A DNA stretch of 64,000 nt, from the NCBI GenBank assembly GCA_963971305.1, contig OZ020306.1, positions 62,779,022 through 62,843,021 of the forward strand. Reading direction: 5' to 3'. Position numbers and translations under genes: made by a program. Positions 1 through 10,305 of the stretch are shown here, in pieces (position 1 is the stretch's first letter; each line of letters starts with the position of its first letter). Under the pieces are notes generated by a model. The model worked only from the letters and a program-made list of their open reading frames with translations. It had not been told where the DNA came from and ran no database searches. This stretch comes from Arcuatula senhousia. Taxonomy: Eukaryota; Mollusca; Bivalvia; Mytilida; Mytilidae.

Positions 1-3000
1 CTGACACTATGTCTATAGGTCACAGTATCCTTATTGTTACTGGATAAATCATCTGACTGTGATATATTGACTCTGACAGTATGTCTATAGGTCACAGTAT
101 CATTATTGTTACAGGATAAATCTTCTGACTGTGATAGATTGACTCTCACACTATGTATATTGGCCAAAGTACCATTATTGGTACAAGATAAATCATCTGA
201 CTGTGATAGATTGACTCTGACACCAAGTCTATAGGCCACAGTACCATTTTTGTTACAGGATAAATCATCTGACTGTGATAGATTGACTCTGACACTATGT
301 CTATAGGTCACAGTATCCTTATTGTTACTGGATAAATCATCTGACTGTGATATATTGACTCTGACAGTATGTCTATAGGTCACAGTATCATTATTGTTAT
401 AGGATAAATCTTCTGACTGTGATAGATTGACTCTCACACTATGTATATTGGCCAAAGTACCATTATTGGTACAAGATAAATCATCTGACTGTGATAGATT
501 GACTCTGACACCAAGTCTATAGGCCACAGTACCATTTTTGTTACAGGATAAATCATCTGACTGTGATAGATTGACTCTGACACTATGTCTATAGGTCACA
601 GTATCCTTATTGTTACTGGATAAATCATCTGACTGTGATATATTGACTCTGACAGTATGTCTATAGGTCACAGTATCATTATTGTTACAGGATAAATCTT
701 CTGACTGTGATAGATTGACTCTCACACTATGTATATTGGCCAAAGTACCATTATTGGTACAAGATAAATCATCTGACTGTGATAGATTGACTCTGACACC
801 AAGTCTATAGGCCACAGTACCATTTTTGTTACAGGATAAATCATCTGACTGTGATAGATTGACTCTGACACTATGTCTATAGGTCACAGTATCCTTATTG
901 TTACTGGATAAATCATCTGACTGTGATATATTGACTCTGACAGTATGTCTATAGGTCACAGTATCATTATTGTTACAGGATAAATCTTCTGACTGTGATA
1001 GATTGACTCTCACACTATGTATATTGGCCAAAGTACCATTATTGGTACAAGATAAATCATCTGACTGTGATAGATTGACTCTGACACCAAGTCTATAGGC
1101 CACAGTACCATTTTTGTTACAGGATAAATCATCTGACTGTGATAGATTGACTCTGACACTATGTCTATAGGTCACAGTATCCTTATTGTTACTGGATAAA
1201 TCATCTGACTGTGATATATTGACTCTGACAGTATGTCTATAGGTCACAGTATCATTATTGTTACAGGATAAATCTTCTGACTGTGATAGATTGACTCTCA
1301 CACTATGTATATTGGCCAAAGTACCATTATTGGTACAAGATAAATCATCTGACTGTGATAGATTGACTCTGACACCAAGTCTATAGGCCACAGTACCATT
1401 TTTGTTACAGGATAAATCATCTGACTGTGATAGATTGACTCTGACACTATGTCTATAGGTCACAGTATCCTTATTGTTACTGGATAAATCATCTGACTGT
1501 GATATATTGACTCTGACAGTATGTCTATAGGTCACAGTATCATTATTGTTACAGGATAAATCTTCTGACTGTGATAGATTGACTCTCACACTATGTATAT
1601 TGGCCAAAGTACCATTATTGGTACAAGATAAATCATCTGACTGTGATAGATTGACTCTGACACCAAGTCTATAGGCCACAGTACCATTTTTGTTACAGGA
1701 TAAATCATCTGACTGTGATAGATTGACTCTGACACTATGTCTATAGGTCACAGTATCCTTATTGTTACTGGATAAATCATCTGACTGTGATATATTGACT
1801 CTGACAGTATGTCTATAGGTCACAGTATCATTATTGTTACAGGATAAATCTTCTGACTGTGATAGATTGACTCTCACACTATGTATATTGGCCAAAGTAC
1901 CATTATTGGTACAAGATAAATCATCTGACTGTGATAGATTGACTCTGACACCAAGTCTATAGGCCACAGTACCATTTTTGTTACAGGATAAATCATCTGA
2001 CTGTGATAGATTGACTCTGACACTATGTCTATAGGTCACAGTATCCTTATTGTTACTGGATAAATCATCTGACTGTGATATATTGACTCTGACAGTATGT
2101 CTATAGGTCACAGTATCATTATTGTTACAGGATAAATCTTCTGACTGTGATAGATTGACTCTCACACTATGTATATTGGCCAAAGTACCATTATTGGTAC
2201 AAGATAAATCATCTGACTGTGATAGATTGACTCTGACACCAAGTCTATAGGCCACAGTACCATTTTTGTTACAGGATAAATCATCTGACTGTGATAGATT
2301 GACTCTGACACTATGTCTATAGGTCACAGTATCCTTATTGTTACTGGATAAATCATCTGACTGTGATATATTGACTCTGACAGTATGTCTATAGGTCACA
2401 GTATCATTATTGTTACAGGATAAATCTTCTGACTGTGATAGATTGACTCTCACACTATGTATATTGGCCAAAGTACCATTATTGGTACAAGATAAATCAT
2501 CTGACTGTGATAGATTGACTCTGACACCAAGTCTATAGGCCACAGTACCATTTTTGTTACAGGATAAATCATCTGACTGTGATAGATTGACTCTGACACT
2601 ATGTCTATAGGTCACAGTATCCTTATTGTTACTGGATAAATCATCTGACTGTGATATATTGACTCTGACAGTATGTCTATAGGTCACAGTATCATTTTTG
2701 TTACAGGATAAATCTTCTGACTGTGATAGATTGACTCTCACACTATGTATATTGGCCAAAGTACCATTATTGGTACAAGATAAATCATCTGACTGTGATA
2801 GATTGACTCTGACACCAAGTCTATAGGCCACAGTACCATTTTTGTTACAGGATAAATCATCTGACTGTGATAGATTGACTCTGACACTATGTCTATAGGT
2901 CACAGTATCCTTATTGTTACTGGATAAATCATCTGACTGTGATATATTGACTCTGACAGTATGTCTATAGGTCACAGTATCATTATTGTTACAGGATAAA

Positions 3001-5181
3001 TCTTCTGACTGTGATAGATTGACTCTCACACTATGTATATTGGCCAAAGTACCATCATTGGTACAAGATAAATCATCTGACTGTGATAGATTGACTCTGA
3101 CACCAAGTCTATAGGCCACAGTACCATTTTTGTTACAGGATAAATCATCTGACTGTGATAGATTGACTCTGACACTATGTCTATAGGTCACAGTATCCTT
3201 ATTGTTACTGGATAAATCATCTGACTGTGATATATTGACTCTGACAGTATGTCTATAGGTCACAGTATCATTATTGTTACAGGATAAATCTTCTGACTGT
3301 GATAGATTGACTCTCACACTATGTATATTGGCCAAAGTACCATTATTGGTACAAGATAAATCATCTGACTGTGATAGATTGACTCTGACACCAAGTCTAT
3401 AGGCCACAGTACCATTTTTGTTACAGGATAAATCATCTGACTGTGATAGATTGACTCTGACACTATGTCTATAGGTCACAGTATCCTTATTGTTACTGGA
3501 TAAATCATCTGACTGTGATATATTGACTCTGACAGTATGTCTATAGGTCACAGTATCATTATTGTTACAGGATAAATCTTCTGACTGTGATAGATTGACT
3601 CTCACACTATGTATATTGGCCAAAGTACCATTATTGGTACAAGATAAATCATCTGACTGTGATAGATTGACTCTGACACCAAGTCTATAGGCCACAGTAC
3701 CATTTTTGTTACAGGATAAATCATCTGACTGTGATAGATTGACTCTGACACTATGTCTATAGGTCACAGTATCCTTATTGTTACTGGATAAATCATCTGA
3801 CTGTGATATATTGACTCTGACAGTATGTCTATAGGTCACAGTATCATTTTTGTTACAGGATAAATCTTCTGACTGTGATAGATTGACTCTCACACTATGT
3901 ATATTGGCCAAAGTACCATTATTGGTACAAGATAAATCATCTGACTGTGATAGATTGACTCTGACACCAAGTCTATAGGCCACAGTACCATTTTTGTTAC
4001 AGGATAAATCATCTGACTGTGATAGATTGACTCTGACACTATGTCTATAGGTCACAGTATCCTTATTGTTACTGGATAAATCATCTGACTGTGATATATT
4101 GACTCTGACAGTATGTCTATAGGTCACAGTATCATTATTGTTACAGGATAAATCTTCTGACTGTGATAGATTGACTCTCACACTATGTATATTGGCCAAA
4201 GTACCATTATTGGTACAAGATAAATCATCTGACTGTGATAGATTGACTCTGACACCAAGTCTATAGGCCACAGTACCATTTTTGTTACAGGATAAATCAT
4301 CTGACTGTGATAGATTGACTCTGACACTATGTCTATAGGTCACAGTATCCTTATTGTTACTGGATAAATCATCTGACTGTGATATATTGACTCTGACAGT
4401 ATGTCTATAGGTCACAGTATCATTATTGTTACAGGATAAATCTTCTGACTGTGATAGATTGACTCTCACACTATGTATATTGGCCAAAGTACCATTATTG
4501 GTACAAGATAAATCATCTGACTGTGATAGATTGACTCTGACACCAAGTCTATAGGCCACAGTACCATTTTTGTTACAGGATAAATCATCTGACTGTGATA
4601 GATTGACTCTGACACTATGTCTATAGGTCACAGTATCCTTATTGTTACTGGATAAATCATCTGACTGTGATATATTGACTCTGACAGTATGTCTATAGGT
4701 CACAGTATCATTATTGTTACAGGATAAATCTTCTGACTGTGATAGATTGACTCTCACACTATGTATATTGGCCAAAGTACCATTATTGGTACAAGATAAA
4801 TCATCTGACTGTGATAGATTGACTCTGACACCAAGTCTATAGGCCACAGTACCATTTTTGTTACAGGATAAATCATCTGACTGTGATAGATTGACTCTGA
4901 CACTATGTCTATAGGTCACAGTATCCTTATTGTTACTGGATAAATCATCTGACTGTGATATATTGACTCTGACAGTATGTCTATAGGTCACAGTATCATT
5001 ATTGTTACAGGATAAATCTTCTGACTGTGATTGATTGACTCTCACACTATGTATATTGGCCAAAGTACCATTATTGGTACAAGATAAATCATCTGACTGT
5101 GATAGATTGACTCTGACACCAAGTCTATAGGCCACAGTACCATTTTTGTTACAGGATAAATCATCTGACTGTGATAAATTG
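1..5181 (-). other. Stop-free satellite reading frame running off the window
   Basis: In the minus-strand monomer frame I see no stop codon from the 13-bp deletion near 5182 down to base 1, about 1,700 codons. The frame is bounded on the right only by that frameshift and continues past the left edge. Each 24-residue repeat carries two potential N-glycosylation sequons (N-L-S and N-D-T) and usually one cysteine (replaced by serine in one of the four variants). No signal peptide, unique N-terminus, intron or promoter is visible. Because 72 is a multiple of three, a single open monomer produces this automatically, so I treat it as a satellite property rather than a proven gene. Confidence 0.5.
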
Positions 5182-7138
5182 ACTTATAGGTCACAGTATC
5201 CTTATTGTTACTGGATAAATCATCTGACTGTGATATATTGACTCTGACAGTATGTCTATAGGTCACAGTATCATTATTGTTACAGGATAAATCTTCTGAC
5301 TGTGATAGATTGACTCTCACACTATGTATATTGGCCAAAGTACCATTATTGGTACAAGATAAATCATCTGACTGTGATAGATTGACTCTGACACCAAGTC
5401 TATAGGCCACAGTACCATTTTTGTTACAGGATAAATCATCTGACTGTGATAGATTGACTCTGACACTATGTCTATAGGTCACAGTATCCTTATTGTTACT
5501 GGATAAATCATCTGACTGTGATATATTGACTCTGACAGTATGTCTATAGGTCACAGTATCATTATTGTTACAGGATAAATCTTCTGACTGTGATAGATTG
5601 ACTCTCACACTATGTATATTGGCCAAAGTACCATTATTGGTACAAGATAAATCATCTGACTGTGATAGATTGACTCTGACACCAAGTCTATAGGCCACAG
5701 TACCATTTTTGTTACAGGATAAATCATCTGACTGTGATAGATTGACTCTGACACTATGTCTATAGGTCACAGTATCCTTATTGTTACTGGATAAATCATC
5801 TGACTGTGATATATTGACTCTGACAGTATGTCTATAGGTCACAGTATCATTATTGTTACAGGATAAATCTTCTGACTGTGATAGATTGACTCTCACACTA
5901 TGTATATTGGCCAAAGTACCATTATTGGTACAAGATAAATCATCTGACTGTGATAGATTGACTCTGACACCAAGTCTATAGGCCACAGTACCATTTTTGT
6001 TACAGGATAAATCATCTGACTGTGATAGATTGACTCTGACACTATGTCTATAGGTCACAGTATATTTATTGTTACTGGATAAATCATCTGACTGTGATAT
6101 ATTGACTCTGACAGTATGTCTATAGGTCACAGTATCATTATTGTTACAGGATAAATTTTCTGACTGTGATAGATTGACTCTCACACTATGTATATTGGCC
6201 AAAGTACCATTATTGGTACAAGATAAATCATCTGACTGTGATAGATTTACTCTGACACAATTTCTATTGGTCAAGGTATCATTATTGTTACAGGATAAAT
6301 CATCGGACTGTGATAGATTGACTCTGACACTATGTCTATAGGTCACAGTATCCTTATTGTTACTGGATAAATCATCTGACTGTGATATATTGACTCTGAC
6401 AGTATGTCTATAGGTCACAGTATCATTATTGTTACAGGATAAATCTTCTGACTGTGATAGATTGACTCTCACACTATGTATATTGGCCAAAGTACCATTA
6501 TTGGTACAAGATAAATCATCTGACTGTGATAGATTGACTCTGACACCAAGTCTATAGGCCACAGTACCATTTTTGTTACAGGATAAATCATCTGACTGTG
6601 ATAGATTGACTCTGACACTATGTCTATAGGTCACAGTATCCTTATTGTTACTGGATAAATCATCTGACTGTGATATATTGACTCTGACAGTATGTCTATA
6701 GGTCACAGTATCATTATTGTTACAGGATAAATCTTCTGACTGTGATAGATTGACTCTCACACTATGTATATTGGCCAAAGTACCATTATTGGTACAAGAT
6801 AAATCATCTGACTGTGATAGATTGACTCTGACACCAAGTCTATAGGCCACAGTACCATTTTTGTTACAGGATAAATCATCTGACTGTGATAGATTGACTC
6901 TGACACTATGTCTATAGGTCACAGTATCCTTATTGTTACTGGATAAATCATCTGACTGTGATATATTGACTCTGACAGTATGTCTATAGGTCACAGTATC
7001 ATTATTGTTACAGGATAAATCTTCTGACTGTGATAGATTGACTCTCACACTATGTATATTGGCCAAAGTACCATTATTGGTACAAGATAAATCATCTGAC
7101 TGTGATAGATTGACTCTGACACCAAGTCTATAGGCCAC
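5042..7138 (-). other. Repeat-encoded ORF of 698 codons in satellite array A
   Basis: This is the longest closed reading frame of the window. It consists entirely of the 24-residue satellite repeat, in the order of four variants, and starts at a GTG inside the array. It ends about 140 bp after a 13-bp deletion near 5182 shifts the frame and exposes a TGA at 5042. There is no unique protein sequence at either end. If it were translated it would be a cysteine-spaced, sequon-rich repetitive protein. I see no evidence for a transcript, and the absence of any non-repeat start region argues against a normal gene. Confidence 0.4.
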
Positions 7139-7203
7139 AGTACCATTTTTGTTACAGGATAAATCATCTGACTGTGATAGATTGACTCTGACACTATGTC
7201 TAT

Positions 7204-8111
7204 GTTACTGATCTAGTGGCATACAAACTTATAAACCTAATACGTTTGATGGATTATGTTGAACTCCATTATATTTTGCCATCTTGATTGTAAAATAGCA
7301 GAACACAATATGTCTTAATCTTCAATCAAATAATTATACAAACTTTGAGACTGGAATGCAACTCAAATATAATCTATAATTTATCATTTATCAGATGCCT
7401 ATGAATGTTTCTAGCAATAATAGTAAATACTGAATTAAGATAATTTTGTTTTTATTGAATTTAAAACTCTAGTATCAAAAGTGATGTGGTAATTCTTTGA
7501 AAAAAATACAAATATCACTGTACATAAAATGCAAATCCAGAGGCAAGCATTCTGTGTTTAATATAAGATGCTGACAACTATTGAAAAAGAGAGAAAGAGA
7601 CTTTTAAATCATGCGAAAGAAAAGACTGTAACTCATGCCTGTACAAAAGAAAAAAATGAATTTTACAAAAAATAATATAATGAAATCGAATCATCAATGC
7701 ACAGAGTGAGAGAGACATGTAAAGTATATATGCTCTTTTTTCGTTTGCTGGTAGTTTGTACCACAGGATTGTGTAAGTGTCTCGTATGGTAAGAGCCATA
7801 GGTTCTTTATCACTAGCCTGTTTTGTAGTTGAAAAGACAGCCGAGTGTGTAAGTATTTCTGCCAGTACATAGCCTCTTTAGTATTCAAGACTTCTACAAT
7901 GCTTCCCCGTGACAGCACATTGTAACTAGAATCTTGCATCCTAGGCATTTTTGTAAAGGATCTCAGAGCAACAAGGACCCTGTTGATGCAGTGTGTAGGC
8001 CCATTGTCGTGTGGACACCCCCTTACACTCATCAACACTGCCCCAACTATGGTAAATAGTATTACTGCCTTGTCGTTAGATCTGGGAAGATCAAGGGCTA
8101 TGGGAGCAAAT
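7204..8111. other. Non-coding spacer with an unassigned minus-strand ORF
   Basis: This is unique-looking AT-rich DNA immediately after satellite A. A 157-codon minus-strand frame covers 7694-8167. Its N-terminal codons lie in the neighbouring 97-bp tandem repeat, and the middle contains a hydrophobic stretch (AVILFTIVGAVLMSV). I do not recognise the protein and see no splice sites that would decide whether it is an exon, so no gene is called. Confidence 0.4.
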
Positions 8112-8397
8112 AAATACCAAATAATAACAAAGGCTCTCTCATCTACGATCCAGCCGGCCAGGGACAACCAACTAAAACGAGTTAACTCGGGTCAAACTAC
8201 ATTAAATACCAAATACCGTACTAACAAAGGCTCTTTCATCGACGATCCAGCCGGCCAGGAACAACCAACTAAAACGAGTTAACTCGGGTCAAACTACATT
8301 AAATACCAAATACCGTAATAACAAAGGCTCTTTCATCGACGATCCAGTCGGCCAGGAACAACCAACTAAAATGAATTAACTCGGGTCAAACTACATT
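8112..8397. repeat. 97-bp tandem repeat, three copies
   Basis: Three head-to-tail copies begin with AAATACC at 8112, 8204 and 8301, and a fourth beginning breaks down at 8398. Copies two and three are 97 bp; the first is 92 bp because five bases are missing. Each contains GATCCAGCCGGCCAGG and ends GTCAAACTACATT. No function is evident. Confidence 0.85.
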
Positions 8398-8495
8398 AAA
8401 TACTAAATATGTAGTGGAAAAAAGTTGGAAACCTGTGTCCAAACCCTATTCTCAGAAGACCATCTCCAGAGGTATACTTGGACAGTATAAAAAAA

Positions 8496-9765
8496 CTAGA
8501 GGCTCTCAAGAGCCTGTGTCGCTCACCTGTTACTGTAGTTACTGATGTCGGCCATCTTGGTTGGTAGGCGGGGTCATTAGACACTTTTTTTTAAATAGAT
8601 ACCCTAGTAATGATTGTGGCCAAGTTTGGTTTAATTTGGCCCAGTTTTAGAAAAGAAGATTTTTGTAAAAGTTACAAAAATGACGAAAAGTTGTTAAAAA
8701 TTTACTATAAAGGGCAATAACTCCTTTAGGGGTCCTCTGACAATTTTGGTCATGTTGACTTATTTGTAGATCTTATTTTGTTGAACATTATTGCTGTTTA
8801 CAGTTTATCTCTATCTATAATGGTATTCACGATAATAACCAAAAACTGCAAAATTTCCTTTAAATTACCAATTTTAGGGCAGCAACTCTACAACGGGTTG
8901 TGGGATTCATCTGAAAATTTGTGAGGGGATATTTCTTATTCTGATGGACATTTAAATCTTGAAAGATTTGCTCTAAATGTCTTAGTTTTAAAGATATATA
9001 GCAAAAACAGCATTTTACCACTATGTTCTAATTTTAGCCATGTCGGCCATTTTGTTTGGTAGGCGGGGTCATCGGACACATTTTTAAAACTATATACCAC
9101 AATGATGATTGTGGCCAAGTTTACTTAAATTTGGCTCAGTAGTTTCAGAGAACAAGATTTTTGTACAAGTTACAAAAAATGACGAAAAGTTGTTAAAAAT
9201 TGACTATAAAGGGCAATAACTCCTTAAGGGGTTGACTGACAATTTTGGTCATGTTGACTTATTTGTAGGTCTTACTTGGCTGAACATTATTGCTGTTTAC
9301 AGTTTATCTCTATCTATAATAGTATTCAAAATAATAACCAAAAGCTGCAAAATTTACTTAAAATTACCAATTCAGGGGCAGCAACCCAACAACAGGTTGT
9401 CCGAATCGTCTGAAAATTTCAGGGCAGATAGATCTTGACCTGATCAACAATTTTATCCCATGTCAGATTTGCTCTAAATGCTTTGGTTTCAAAGATATAA
9501 GCCAAAATATACATTTTACCCCTGTGTTCTATTTTTAGCCATGGCGGCCATCTTGGTTTGATGGCCAGGTCACCGGACACATTTTTTAAACTAGATACCC
9601 CAAGGATGATTGTGGCTAAGTTTGGTTAAGTTTGGCCCTGTAGTTTCAGAGGAGAAGATTTTTGTAAAAGTTTACAGACGACGGACGCCGGACGACGGAC
9701 GCCGGACGACGGACGCCAAGTGATGAGAAAAGCTCACTTGACCTTTCAGGTCAGTTGAGCTAAAA
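8496..9765 (-). mobile_element. Helitron-like non-autonomous element, family A, copy 1
   Basis: This belongs to a family that recurs at 20223, 22777, 24273 and 27300. Read on the minus strand it starts with TTTTTAGCTCA, then repeats a core of about 500 bp (here roughly two units, marked by GGGCAATAACTCC at 8712 and 9211), and ends with the hairpin AGGCTCTTGAGAGCCT followed by CTAG. A subterminal palindrome followed by CTRR and a flanking T is the 3' signature of Helitron-type elements, and internal tandem cores are common in their non-autonomous derivatives. Near the 5' end is a CGGACGACGGACGC tract. There is no protein coding capacity. The superfamily is inferred from ends only. Confidence 0.65.
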
Positions 9766-10043
9766 AAAAAAATGAATTATAATTATTCGTAACAAAACAC
9801 CACTAACCATGAGCAGAAACATGAATTAAACTAAAAATTGTTACATATCTGAAATTTGTAAAAATAAACTTGACACTACGACTGTTGGGTAAAAAGTGAA
9901 GGCTTTCAAAATATCTTCCCGCACATGAAAATTTTCACGTGACTAAATTAGAAAATTCATACGCATCGTTAATACAAATGTTACCCCCTATTCGTTGAAA
10001 CGCGTGAAAATGTAAATATGGCCAGTAAAAAGTATATAAATAT
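9766..10043. other. Non-coding spacer
   Basis: This is AT-rich sequence between the family A element and the RING ORF. I see no repeat or gene in it. It lies just downstream of the RING ORF stop codon, so it would be that ORF's 3' flank, but I find no clear polyadenylation signal close to the stop. Confidence 0.4.
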
Positions 10044-10232
10044 TTAGGCAGAATAGTTTTTAATGACCTTTTGAATAGGTCGTCTACAAAGGGGGCATGG
10101 TTTTGCAAGTCTTTTCAGTCGCTTGGCACATATATAACAACATACTTGATGTCCAGTGCAGCCATGAATAATGCTGGCAGTTTTAGGTCGGCTGAAACAA
10201 ATACAAATACATACTTTAGCGTCTGACACCAT
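10044..10232 (-). CDS. MDM2/MDM4-like C-terminal RING finger (fragment or last exon)
   Basis: The 62-codon frame encodes a RING domain followed by a short tail and a TAA stop. The order RPKTASIIHGCTGHQ, then CCYICAKRLKRL, then KPCPLCRRPIQKVI matches the C2H2C4 RING that forms the extreme C-terminus of MDM2 and MDM4, E3 ligases acting on p53. Both histidines (IIHG, TGHQ), the CYIC pair and the CPLC pair are present. The first zinc knuckle is irregular: it reads CICIC instead of a clean C-x2-C, next to a GTATTTGTATTTGT duplication. The p53-binding (SWIB) domain, acidic region and RanBP2-type zinc finger of full MDM2 are absent. An in-frame stop lies just upstream of the ATG, while TTTGTATTTGTTTCAG before the RPK codons could be a splice acceptor, so this is either a terminal exon or an isolated fragment. 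Confidence 0.65.
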   Translation of the reverse strand: MVSDAKVCICICFSRPKTASIIHGCTGHQVCCYICAKRLKRLAKPCPLCRRPIQKVIKNYSA

Positions 10233-10305
10233 CGCACTTTAGCGTAGACCATCGCACTTTAGCGTGACCATCGTACTTTAGAGTACCATCGCACTTTAGA
10301 GTCCT
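10211..10305. repeat. Short degenerate tandem repeat (about 19-22 bp) upstream of RING ORF
   Basis: The motif ACTTTAGCGT followed by ACCATCGC repeats about five times with small length differences. The start codon and first residues of the RING ORF lie in its last copies. It marks a rearranged boundary of the RING homology. Confidence 0.75.

Larger units (their letters stand above)
1..7203 (-). repeat. 72-bp satellite array A with 288-bp higher-order repeat
   Basis: The block is a tandem array of a 72-bp monomer. Four monomer variants alternate in fixed order, giving a 288-bp higher-order unit; for example the same register recurs at 1 and 289. About 25 units (roughly 100 monomers) are present and the array continues off the left edge. 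Units are nearly identical, with scattered single-base changes (around 397, 2695, 3053, 3845), one 13-bp deletion near 5182 and one foreign monomer near 6243-6314. The array ends abruptly at 7203 in unique sequence. On the minus strand each monomer translates as 24 residues of the type VRVNLSQSDDLSC followed by NNNDTVTYRHS, so the frame is preserved from monomer to monomer. Strand is given for this coding-like sense. The same family recurs at 41977-43890 and 45604-53480. Confidence 0.97.

Noticed and set aside
6141..6341. Plus-strand ORFs inside the satellite (also 46202, 47354, 49310, 50460, 52400)
   Set aside because: These are the reverse complement of the 72-bp monomer, open only for a few monomers and without any unique sequence; they are shadows of the repeat.
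1..7203. CRISPR-like array
   Set aside because: The regular repeats lack variable spacers: the whole unit is repeated, and the genome is eukaryotic.
7694..8167. 157-codon minus-strand ORF as a membrane protein gene
   Set aside because: Its start lies in the 97-bp tandem repeat, only one hydrophobic stretch is present and no family is recognisable; kept only as an unassigned ORF in the spacer entry.
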